In this document: positions 17,529 through 24,424 of the stretch, in pieces
Numbering within the stretch: the first letter of the stretch is position 1
How the letters are laid out: every line of letters starts with the position of its first letter
Assembly: GCA_905212635.1 (NCBI GenBank)
Contig: CAJMFH010000001.1
Location: 62,001-126,000, forward strand
Source: an uncultured Lachnoclostridium sp.
GTDB lineage: Bacteria; Bacillota; Clostridia; Lachnospirales; Lachnospiraceae
Length of the DNA: 64,000 nt
Direction: 5' to 3'
Program-made: the position numbers and the translations under genes
The notes under the pieces: generated by a model
What the model saw: only the letters and a program-made list of their open reading frames with translations
Told to the model about the DNA's origin: nothing
The model's database searches: none

Positions 17529-17972
17529 ATGTATAGCGAAAAAGTAATGGATCATTTCAGTAATCCAAGAAATGTAGGAGAGATTGAAAACGCAAGTGGT
17601 GTTGGTACCGTTGGAAATGCAAAATGCGGCGACATCATGCGTATGTATTTAGATATTGACGATAATGGTGTAATTCAGGATTGTAAATTTAAAACCTTTG
17701 GCTGTGGTGCTGCCGTAGCAACAAGCAGTATGGCAACGGAGCTGGTAAAAGGAAAAACAATCCAGGAAGCAATGGAAGTAACCAACAAAGCCGTTATGGA
17801 AGCGTTGGATGGTCTTCCTCCGGTAAAAGTTCATTGTTCCCTTCTTGCCGAAGAAGCGATTCATGCAGCTCTGTGGGATTACGCAGAAAAACATGGAATC
17901 AAGATTGAAGGACTTTCCAAGCCAAAATCGGATATTCATGAAGGAGAAGAAGATACCGAAGAAGAGTATTAA
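17529..17972 (+). CDS. iscU: Iron-sulfur cluster scaffold IscU/NifU
   Basis: IscU is the scaffold on which Fe-S clusters are built before transfer. The 147-residue protein has the three conserved cysteines: Cys33 in AKCGD, Cys59 in FGCGAAVA and Cys103 in VHCSLLAEEAI. The N-terminal YSEKVMDHFSNPRNVGEIENASG is typical of the family. Compared with E. coli IscU (128 residues) it has a short acidic C-terminal extension (HEGEEDTEEEY). It is the last gene of the operon and is followed by a terminator; no hscA/hscB or ferredoxin genes follow, as is usual in Clostridia. Confidence 0.97.
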   Translation: MYSEKVMDHFSNPRNVGEIENASGVGTVGNAKCGDIMRMYLDIDDNGVIQDCKFKTFGCGAAVATSSMATELVKGKTIQEAMEVTNKAVMEALDGLPPVKVHCSLLAEEAIHAALWDYAEKHGIKIEGLSKPKSDIHEGEEDTEEEY

Positions 17973-17994
17973 TTCCAAATATTGTAAAAGTTTG

Positions 17995-18033
17995 AAACAC
18001 CGTAGAGTTTCATTTGAATTCTACGGTGTTTTT
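17995..18033 (+). terminator. Terminator of the isc operon
   Basis: AAACACCGTAGA (17995-18006) pairs perfectly with TCTACGGTGTTT (18020-18031), and the right arm ends in T residues. It probably ends transcription from the isc operon; the convergent hisK gene ends 43 bases further on. Confidence 0.88.
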
Positions 18034-18075
18034 GTAAGATTTTCCAGAAATAAGTATAAAAATTTGGCATTTTAT

Positions 18076-18909
18076 TTAAAACGAATGAAACTGCCGTATA
18101 TGATCTTTTACCGACAGATATCCACGAAATCCAGCCTTTTCCGCCAACGTGGCGGCACGTTCAAAATCAGCTGCGACACGGGAAATATCGTGCGCATCCG
18201 ATCCAAAAATAATATTTTCGCCCCCAAGTTCCCGGAATCGTTTTATGATCTCAAAACATGGATTTGGCATGGTTCCACCATTTTTATAACCGGAGGTATT
18301 GATCTCCAGAATAAGATTCCGGTCAAGAATAATCTTTAAGATTTCATCAATGAGTTCCGCATATTTTTCATAACGATAAAATGCATAGCCGGAGGGGAGA
18401 TAGCGTGTAATATAATCCAGATGTCCGACCGTGTCGATCTGAATCTCTCCAAGATTTTGGAGTTGCTCATAAGTCGTTTCAAAATAACGTTTCAACCCGT
18501 TTTCTTCCCCATAAGCTTCCCAGAAATCCGGATAATACGGATCCATATTTTCAATCAGATGAATGGAACCGATACAATATTCCAGATCACTGCGTTTACT
18601 CAATGCCACATTGTCCTCATACGCATCGGATTTTAACCCAATTTCCACACCGGTATGAATTTCAATCTGCTCTTTATATTTTTCACGCAGGGAAGCAATC
18701 GTGTCCCGATATTTTTCAAAATCAAACTGAAACGGTTTTTCTCCCGCCTCAAGCTGCCAGTCATACGTAGTCGGAAACCGGTAATCCATATGATCGGTAA
18801 AAGTAATTCCGCGGAGTTTTCGCCGGATCGATTCCCGGATCATATTTTCCATCGGCTCTTCACTATCCGTCGAAAACTGCGTGTGCATATGTGCATCGTA
18901 TTCAATCAT
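18076..18909 (-). CDS. hisK: Histidinol-phosphatase, PHP family
   Basis: This is a 277-residue PHP-domain phosphoesterase. It starts MIEYDAHMHTQFSTDS with the metal-binding HxH, followed by ITFTDHMDY, TGVEIGLK, GSIHLIE, GHLDYITR and FGSDAHD, which supply the remaining metal ligands in the order known for HisK/HisJ-type histidinol phosphatases. It removes phosphate from histidinol phosphate, the penultimate step of histidine synthesis; other PHP phosphoesterase activity cannot be ruled out since no his genes are adjacent. The ATG at 18909 has AGGAGG nine bases upstream; the frame continues upstream into rqcH without a start of comparable quality. It follows rqcH by 13 bases and is likely co-transcribed with it. 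Confidence 0.85.
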   Translation of the reverse strand: MIEYDAHMHTQFSTDSEEPMENMIRESIRRKLRGITFTDHMDYRFPTTYDWQLEAGEKPFQFDFEKYRDTIASLREKYKEQIEIHTGVEIGLKSDAYEDNVALSKRSDLEYCIGSIHLIENMDPYYPDFWEAYGEENGLKRYFETTYEQLQNLGEIQIDTVGHLDYITRYLPSGYAFYRYEKYAELIDEILKIILDRNLILEINTSGYKNGGTMPNPCFEIIKRFRELGGENIIFGSDAHDISRVAADFERAATLAEKAGFRGYLSVKDHIRQFHSF

Positions 18910-18922
18910 TTTCTTTCTCCTC

Positions 18923-20677
18923 CTAATGAACTTCCTCAATCCCATCGATATCCGGCGATACCACCATCGAATAATTCGTATAATAAACGACAAAACCTGG
19001 TTTACTTCCATTTGGTTTCTTAACATTTTTCTTTTGTGTATAATCAATCTCCACTTTATCTGAAGTTGCTTTTTGAGAAAAATGTGCCGCCAGACTGGCT
19101 GCCTCTTCAAATGTCCGTATCGGTGGTTCTTCGTTGTTACACTGAACAATGACATGCGAACCGGGCGCCTGCTTTACGTGAAACCACCAGTCATTTCCGG
19201 TCGCCGTTTTAAACGTCAGCATATCATTCTGGTAATTGTTTTTTCCCACATACATATCGTAACCATCACTTGAGCGGAAGTGAAGCGGTTTGCTTTTTGG
19301 CATCGCCTTGCTGTTTTTATTTTTCTTTCCGGCATGACTTTTCATATAGCCGCTGTCAATCAGTTCCTGTTTGATCAGCTGAAGATCTTCCTCCTGTCTG
19401 GCAATATCAAGCGCCGTGAGAATGGTTTCCAAATGATCGATCTGCATCTGGGTTTCTTCAATCTGAACCGAAACCGCTTCAAAGGTTCGCTTTAACTTAT
19501 TGTAACGGTCAAAATATTTATTGGCATTTTCTGCCGGCGTTTTGGTCGGATCAATCGGAATCGCAAGTTCGGAACCATCATAATAACTTGTACAGTGCAG
19601 CACCTTATCCTCCGGAGAAAGTTGATAGCCATAGGTATTGATATGTTCCCCGTATACTTTGAACCGTTCCCGTTTTTCGGTATCCCTTAACTGCTTGCGC
19701 TGAATATCGATCTTTTTCTGGTCACGTTCCAGAAGATTGGTTACATTTTTACGCAAATCTGCGGATTTCTGGCGGATTCTCTGAATCGTTTCCTTTTCCC
19801 CATAAAACACTTCAATCATCCGGCTGACCGATTCAAAGGCACGATGCTCGTATCCCTCCGCTTCATATCGTCTCATCTCAAATGCTGAAAATTCAACCGG
19901 TTCCCCGTTATGAAAAACAATTTCCGGTTTAAAATCTCCACTCTTTACCTGTTCCATCAAATCGCGCAGAGAGGAGAGTAGCGCAGACAATTGATTTCCA
20001 TTGCAGGAAGCCATTGGGGCATCCCCATCCAAATGACAGCGGTAAGCCACCTCCTGCGCCATAGAAAAACTAAATCCGGTAAGATAATTACACAGCCCTT
20101 TGGCAATGGACACCGGCTGTTTTGTCAGTTCCGTCATCCACAATTCCGTCGTCAGTTCAAAAGGGTTATGTTTTTCCCGCGTATTCGGGATAAAATATGT
20201 CCTTCCCGGTAAAACTTCGCGTACAGAGCTAACCAGTGCTGACACATGGCGGATACTGTCCACGATCGTATTCTCTTCATCCAAAAATATAATATTGCTG
20301 TGTTTTCCCATAATCTCAATCACGAGATTTCGGTGTACCAGATCTCCCAGTTCATTTCTGTTTTCAAACTCTATAAAAACAACCCGTTCCAGTTCATGCT
20401 GATAAATACGGCAGATACGCGCACCACTTAAATGTTTTCTCAACAACATACAAAAATTAGGAGCGGTAAGAGGTGCCACTTTGCTCTTATCTGTCAGATA
20501 AATAAGGGGGAGAGAAGGGCTTGCCGATAAAACCAGTCTCCATGTCTGCCGGTTATTTTTCACAGCAAGGATCAATTCATCCTGTTCCGGCTGTGAAATT
20601 TTTTGTAAATGCCCTCCTGTCAGACGATCAGACAATTCCTTTGTAAGGGCAGCCATCAAAAAGCCATCAAAAGCCAT
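18923..20677 (-). CDS. rqcH: Ribosome quality control protein RqcH (NFACT, FbpA-like)
   Basis: RqcH binds obstructed 50S subunits with peptidyl-tRNA and adds a C-terminal alanine tail that marks the stalled chain for degradation. The 584-residue protein has NFACT-N (MAFDGFLMAALTKELSDRLTGGHLQKI), the helix-hairpin-helix region, a long coiled coil (about residues 290-430) and the NFACT-R domain with the SSDGYDMYVGKNNYQNDMLTF motif, plus DWWFHVKQAPGSHVIV. The start at 20677 is supported by GGAGG eight bases upstream; an upstream ATG at 20692 has no such site. Older annotations call it fibronectin-binding protein, which is a secondary property. It is divergent from yicC. Confidence 0.93.
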   Translation of the reverse strand: MAFDGFLMAALTKELSDRLTGGHLQKISQPEQDELILAVKNNRQTWRLVLSASPSLPLIYLTDKSKVAPLTAPNFCMLLRKHLSGARICRIYQHELERVVFIEFENRNELGDLVHRNLVIEIMGKHSNIIFLDEENTIVDSIRHVSALVSSVREVLPGRTYFIPNTREKHNPFELTTELWMTELTKQPVSIAKGLCNYLTGFSFSMAQEVAYRCHLDGDAPMASCNGNQLSALLSSLRDLMEQVKSGDFKPEIVFHNGEPVEFSAFEMRRYEAEGYEHRAFESVSRMIEVFYGEKETIQRIRQKSADLRKNVTNLLERDQKKIDIQRKQLRDTEKRERFKVYGEHINTYGYQLSPEDKVLHCTSYYDGSELAIPIDPTKTPAENANKYFDRYNKLKRTFEAVSVQIEETQMQIDHLETILTALDIARQEEDLQLIKQELIDSGYMKSHAGKKNKNSKAMPKSKPLHFRSSDGYDMYVGKNNYQNDMLTFKTATGNDWWFHVKQAPGSHVIVQCNNEEPPIRTFEEAASLAAHFSQKATSDKVEIDYTQKKNVKKPNGSKPGFVVYYTNYSMVVSPDIDGIEEVH

Positions 20678-20709
20678 ATCAAATTCCTCCATTTTTTATT
20701 TCTCATTTT

Positions 20710-20738
20710 ATTATACAATAATCCACGAATCGGGTCAA
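20710..20738 (-). promoter_or_regulatory. Promoter of rqcH-hisK
   Basis: On the minus strand TTGACC (20738-20733), 17 bases, TATAAT (20715-20710). Confidence 0.72.
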
Positions 20739-20762
20739 ATTTCAAAAAAACTCTCAGAAATC

Positions 20763-20791
20763 TTGACTTCTGCGTCTTTCTCCTTTATAAT
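20763..20791 (+). promoter_or_regulatory. Promoter of the yicC-remA-gmk operon
   Basis: TTGACT (20763-20768), 17 bases, TATAAT (20786-20791). It is divergent from the rqcH promoter with 24 bases between the two -35 elements. Confidence 0.75.
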
Positions 20792-20833
20792 AATACGGAA
20801 TGCATAGATTCATTTTTAAATTTGGAGGACGTT

Positions 20834-21712
20834 ATGATAAGAAGTATGACCGGCTACGGCCGTTATGAAGCTGAAAATGAAGAATCCAGACTGGTCGTTG
20901 AGATCAAATCAGTAAACCATCGTTACTGTGATATTTCCATACGACTTCCAAAAAATCTGAATCCCTATGAAAATATCATTCGCAAACAATTAAAAGACAG
21001 AATCAGCCGTGGAAAAATTGATGTATTTGTAACTTATGAGAAAACATCCGAATCGGAAGGCAGTATTACCTATCATCCCGATATGGCGCGTGCTTATGTA
21101 CAGTTAATCCAGCAGTTGTCGGATGATTTTTCCTTGAAAACCGGTTTGGACGCTGCGATGTTATCCCGTTATCCGGATGTCTATACCATGGAAGAAGCGC
21201 AGGTCGATGAAGAAAAACTTCAAAAGCTGGTTTGTGAGACGGTAGAGGGTGCTTTGACAAACTTTATTCACTCCAGAGAGATCGAAGGTGAATTATTGAA
21301 AACGGATCTGCTGAAAAAACTGGATTTTTTGGCGGAACTTACAGAAAAAATTGAGAAGCGCTCTCCCGAAGTATTTGCCGAATACAAAGAACGGCTTACC
21401 AGCAAAGTCAATGAAACACTGGCAGACAACAAACTGGATGAAAGTGTACTGGCAACCGAACTGGTCATTTATGCGGACAAAATCTGTGTGGATGAAGAGC
21501 TGGTGCGCTTGAAGAGCCACATCAGCCATATGCGTGAGACATTAGAAAAAGAAGAAACCGTCGGCAGAAAACTGGACTTTATCACGCAGGAATTAAACCG
21601 TGAAGCAAATACCACATTATCCAAAGCCAATGATATTGTCATCGCAGATCTGGGAATCCTGCTAAAAACGGAAATTGAAAAGATCCGCGAACAGATACAA
21701 AATCTTGAATAA
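20834..21712 (+). CDS. yicC: YicC-family endoribonuclease
   Basis: YicC proteins are RNases recently linked to decay of small RNAs and mRNAs. The 292-residue protein starts IRSMTGYGRYEAENE and has the conserved VEIKSVNHRYCDISIRLPK in its N-terminal domain, and the C-terminal DUF1732 region KLDFITQELNREANTTLSKAND. The ATG at 20834 follows GGAGG with short spacing; longer in-frame extensions upstream cross the promoter and are rejected. It heads the operon yicC-remA-gmk-lepB-rpoZ, a common Firmicutes order. Confidence 0.94.
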   Translation: MIRSMTGYGRYEAENEESRLVVEIKSVNHRYCDISIRLPKNLNPYENIIRKQLKDRISRGKIDVFVTYEKTSESEGSITYHPDMARAYVQLIQQLSDDFSLKTGLDAAMLSRYPDVYTMEEAQVDEEKLQKLVCETVEGALTNFIHSREIEGELLKTDLLKKLDFLAELTEKIEKRSPEVFAEYKERLTSKVNETLADNKLDESVLATELVIYADKICVDEELVRLKSHISHMRETLEKEETVGRKLDFITQELNREANTTLSKANDIVIADLGILLKTEIEKIREQIQNLE

Positions 21713-21733
21713 TCTTGGGAAAGGATGGTACTC

Positions 21734-21973
21734 ATGTCTTTTATCAACGTTGGATATGGAAATATTGTAAATACAGAAAAACTCATCAGCGTGATCAGTT
21801 ATGAGGCTGCCCCCATAAAACGCATGGTTCAGACAGCAAAAGATGCCGGACTTGCCATTGATGCAACCTGCGGAAAGAAAACAAAAGCTGTCCTTGTTAT
21901 GGAAAACCAAATGATCGTATTGAGTTCTTTGTTGCCGGATACGATCACAAACCGTTTAAATAATAATAGTTGA
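21734..21973 (+). CDS. remA: RemA-like DNA-binding regulator (DUF370)
   Basis: This 79-residue protein matches the RemA family closely: FINVGYGNIVNTEKLISVISYEAAPIKR and DATCGKKTKAVLVMENQMIVLSS. In Bacillus, RemA is a LytTR-like ring-forming DNA-binding protein that activates matrix and osmoprotection genes; the regulon in Clostridia is not known to me. The ATG at 21734 is used because the ribosome binding site GGAAAGGA ends just upstream; an ATG at 21725 overlaps that site. It sits between yicC and gmk as in many Firmicutes. Confidence 0.93.
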   Translation: MSFINVGYGNIVNTEKLISVISYEAAPIKRMVQTAKDAGLAIDATCGKKTKAVLVMENQMIVLSSLLPDTITNRLNNNS

Positions 21974-21995
21974 TAAATATAGATTGGAGATTACA

Positions 21996-22619
21996 ATGAA
22001 AAAAGGTATTCTTACTGTTGTTTCGGGATTTTCCGGAGCAGGAAAAGGTACGATCATAAAAGAACTTCGAAAACAATATGACTATGAACTGTCTATTTCA
22101 GCCACAACCCGTCAGCCTCGAAAAGGGGATGTCGATGGCGTTGATTATTTTTTCAAAACACGGGAAGAATTTGAACAAATGATCAAGGATGATAAATTGA
22201 TTGAATGGGCGGAATATGTAGGAAACTATTATGGCACACCCAAAGAGTATGTAGAAGAGCAGCTGAAAGCCGGAAAAGATGTCCTCTTAGAGATTGAAAT
22301 GCAGGGCGGTATGCTGGTAAAAAAACAGTTTCCGGATGCCATGCTTGTCTTTGTCACTCCGCCAAGCGCGGAAATATTAAAAAACCGACTGACCGGCCGG
22401 GCAACAGAAAGTGCTGAGGAAATTGAGCGCCGGTTACACCGGGCTTCTGAAGAAGCGGATTATATGGAACAATATGATTATATTCTGGTCAATGATATTT
22501 TGGAAGAATCCGTAGAAGAACTTCATCATCTCATTCAATCAGGACATCATAAAACCGTATATTGTGCTGGTTTGATCGCATCAATGAAACAGCAGTTAAA
22601 TACATTAGCAGGTAAATAA
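21996..22619 (+). CDS. gmk: Guanylate kinase
   Basis: This enzyme converts GMP and dGMP to the diphosphates with ATP, an essential step in GTP supply. The 207-residue protein has the P-loop GFSGAGKGT at residues 10-18, the GMP-binding SATTRQPRKGDVDGVDYFF segment, and the lid region with RLTGRATES. The start at 21996 follows TTGGAGA; the in-frame upstream codon at 21984 overlaps that site. It is third in the yicC operon. Confidence 0.97.
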   Translation: MKKGILTVVSGFSGAGKGTIIKELRKQYDYELSISATTRQPRKGDVDGVDYFFKTREEFEQMIKDDKLIEWAEYVGNYYGTPKEYVEEQLKAGKDVLLEIEMQGGMLVKKQFPDAMLVFVTPPSAEILKNRLTGRATESAEEIERRLHRASEEADYMEQYDYILVNDILEESVEELHHLIQSGHHKTVYCAGLIASMKQQLNTLAGK

Positions 22620-22634
22620 AGAAGGGAGATTATC

Positions 22635-23324
22635 ATGAATCAGACAGATACCGAACGGGAAGAAGAGAACATAAACGAAACTGTCGAAGAACCGGAAAAA
22701 AGCACCAAAAAAGAAAAGAAAAAACGTTCTAAAGTCAGTTACGCCGTAGAATATGCCATTTATGTTGCATTGATTCTCTTATGTATATTCTGGGTGCCGG
22801 AACACGTTCTCCAGCGAACCGTTGTAAAAGGGGAATCCATGGAAAATACACTTCATACAAATGAAAGTTTATTAGTAGAAAAAGTTTCCTATCATTTTAA
22901 GAAACCAACCCGCTACGATATTATCGTTTTTTATCCCTATGGAAAAAACGGTGATGAAGTTCCGGAAAGCATGAAAGATCAAATGGAGATTGATAACACC
23001 TCCTCCGGTGATCAGGAAGAAGATTCCGAGTTGTATGTAAAACGTGTATTTGGTCTTCCCGGAGAGAAGATTCAGATCATCGGAAATGACATTTACGTCA
23101 ACGATAAAAAAGTGGATGATAAATATGCCAAAAATGTAATGAAAGACGGCGATGCCGGTGTGGCATCCGAACCGATCACATTGGGCGAAGATGAATATTT
23201 TGTTCTTGGCGATAACCGTAAGGTAAGTCTTGACAGCCGTGAACTTGGTCCAATCAAAGAAAAAAACATTGCCGGACACGTTGTATTACGCATCTGGCCG
23301 CTCAGTAAATTTGGTATGCCGTAA
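22635..23324 (+). CDS. lepB: Signal peptidase I
   Basis: This is a 229-residue type I signal peptidase with about 34 charged cytoplasmic residues, one membrane segment (about 37-55) and an intact dyad: Ser68 in GESMENTL and Lys136 in YVKRVFGLPGE, with box E GDNRKVSLDSR. A hydrophilic insertion of about 30 residues (around 105-133, rich in Asp, Glu and Ser) lies between boxes C and D. It is the third signal peptidase I-like gene here and the second with a complete active site. It is inserted between gmk and rpoZ, 16 bases after gmk, so it is likely expressed with growth-related genes. Confidence 0.95.
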   Translation: MNQTDTEREEENINETVEEPEKSTKKEKKKRSKVSYAVEYAIYVALILLCIFWVPEHVLQRTVVKGESMENTLHTNESLLVEKVSYHFKKPTRYDIIVFYPYGKNGDEVPESMKDQMEIDNTSSGDQEEDSELYVKRVFGLPGEKIQIIGNDIYVNDKKVDDKYAKNVMKDGDAGVASEPITLGEDEYFVLGDNRKVSLDSRELGPIKEKNIAGHVVLRIWPLSKFGMP

Positions 23325-23390
23325 CTTTTGGATAAATAACAAAACCTAAAATTTAGAATTCATGTGGAAAATTGAAAGGAGATCTTTATT

Positions 23391-23771
23391 ATGTTACACC
23401 CATCTTATAATGATTTAATGAATGTCGTAAACAGTGACGTTGAGCCGGGAGAACACCCAGTTGTCAACAGCCGTTATTCCATCGTACTGGCAACCGCAAA
23501 ACGAGCCCGTCAGCTTATCGCCGGTTCCCAGCCTCTGGTACCAGGAAAATATCCAAAACCGCTTAGTACCGCAATTAAAGAATTGTCCACTTCCGCCATC
23601 AAAATTGATACCGAAGAAGAAGCCCGGGCAAAAAGAGAAGCAGCTGCACTTGCTGCGGAACAAGCGGCTACAGCAACGGAAGATACTCCGGATGCAGAAA
23701 CCGCTGAAAATGATGCTGTCGAAGAAACTGCAACTGAAGAAGTTTCGGGGACAGAATCAACCGAAGCCTGA
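23391..23771 (+). CDS. rpoZ: RNA polymerase omega subunit
   Basis: Omega helps assemble and stabilise RNA polymerase by holding the beta-prime subunit. The first 70 residues carry the fold (LHPSYNDLMN, then NSRYSIVLATAKRARQLI). The remainder of the 126 residues is an Ala/Glu-rich tail that is longer than in Bacillus omega (67 residues) and looks disordered. The ATG follows AAAGGAGAT. It ends the yicC operon and is followed by a strong terminator. Confidence 0.93.
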   Translation: MLHPSYNDLMNVVNSDVEPGEHPVVNSRYSIVLATAKRARQLIAGSQPLVPGKYPKPLSTAIKELSTSAIKIDTEEEARAKREAAALAAEQAATATEDTPDAETAENDAVEETATEEVSGTESTEA

Positions 23772-23794
23772 TTCGTTTTATATTGCTTAACCCA

Positions 23795-23834
23795 GGCAGC
23801 CAACCCCTTTGAAGAGAGGATTGGCTGCTTTTTT
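23795..23834 (+). terminator. Terminator after rpoZ
   Basis: GCAGCCAA (23796-23803) pairs with TTGGCTGC (23821-23828), followed directly by six T. Confidence 0.9.
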
Positions 23835-23863
23835 GTTGTTCAAAAAAATTTTTAAAAAAGCAA

Positions 23864-23892
23864 TTGACAAACGCGTGTTCGTGTAGTATGAT
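23864..23892 (+). promoter_or_regulatory. Promoter of the LysM protein gene
   Basis: TTGACA (23864-23869), 17 bases, TATGAT (23887-23892). A LexA-type box lies in the spacer, so occupancy would block the promoter. Confidence 0.75.
23868..23881 (+). promoter_or_regulatory. LexA box (SOS operator)
   Basis: CAAAC-GCGT-GTTCG has the Gram-positive SOS box layout, CGAAC-N4-GTTCG, with one change, and matches the two boxes found upstream of lexA in this window. Three further GTTCG half-sites follow within 60 bases (23909-23913, 23922-23926, 23935-23939). Binding itself is inferred. Confidence 0.7.
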
Positions 23893-23972
23893 AGCAATAT
23901 AAACAAACGTTCGGATTGTTTGTTCGGATATTACGTTCGATTTACTATTATATTACAAGGAGTGATTCATTT

Positions 23973-24296
23973 ATGAACAGAAGAAAGAAAATGTCGATTT
24001 TACACTGTCTCTTAGCTGCTTTTATTATACTGGGATGTTTTGCTGTATTCCAGAATATCAGTGCGAAAACCACCTCTTCCCCTCAGACTGCAATCAGCAG
24101 ATATGAGTCCGTCCTTGTATATGAAGGAGATTCGGTTTGGTCAATTGCCAAAGTTCATATGGAAGATGCGGATGATGAGCAGCTGACCGCCTATGTGAAG
24201 GAGATCAAAGAAATCAATCACATTTCCGAAAATGGAATGATTTATTCCGGTGGGTATCTGGTTGTTCCAATCTATGAAGAGATTGAGTCTGTTTAA
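23973..24296 (+). CDS. Membrane-anchored LysM protein, YneA-like SOS cell-division suppressor
   Basis: This 107-residue protein has a basic start, one membrane segment (about residues 8-27) and a LysM domain (LVYEGDSVWSIAKVHM..KEINHISENGMIYSGGYLVVPIY). Size, topology and LysM match YneA, the Bacillus division inhibitor made during the SOS response. The promoter carries a LexA box, which supports that role. In Bacillus yneA lies next to lexA; here it is 27 kb away. The ATG at 23973 has AAGGAG ten bases upstream. Function is inferred from architecture and regulation, since LysM alone is not specific. Confidence 0.78.
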   Translation: MNRRKKMSILHCLLAAFIILGCFAVFQNISAKTTSSPQTAISRYESVLVYEGDSVWSIAKVHMEDADDEQLTAYVKEIKEINHISENGMIYSGGYLVVPIYEEIESV

Positions 24297-24370
24297 AAAG
24301 ATAGACAACTGTATTTCGCTCATGCCATAATTGTGTCAAGAAGACTTGCTACAATAGGAACGTAAATACA

Positions 24371-24391
24371 ATGTAACAAAAGCGGTTACAT
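24371..24391 (+). promoter_or_regulatory. Inverted repeat upstream of the amidase gene
   Basis: ATGTAAC and GTTACAT are perfect 7-base arms separated by AAAAGCG, about 35 bases before the amidase start. It could be a regulator binding site or a short hairpin in the leader. Confidence 0.45.
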
Positions 24392-24424
24392 AAAGATTAA
24401 TAATACAAAAGGGGCGAACTTACA

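Noticed and set aside
17845..18339. Open frame overlapping the end of iscU and hisK
   Set aside because: It runs through the isc terminator in a different frame and antisense to hisK.
20609..20833. N-terminal extension of YicC by 75 residues
   Set aside because: It crosses the rqcH start and both promoters; the ATG at 20834 has the ribosome binding site and the family N-terminus.
24300..24424. c-di-AMP (ydaO-type) riboswitch upstream of the wall amidase
   Set aside because: Such switches often precede amidase genes, but the space is only about 125 bases and only a 7-base inverted repeat is visible.
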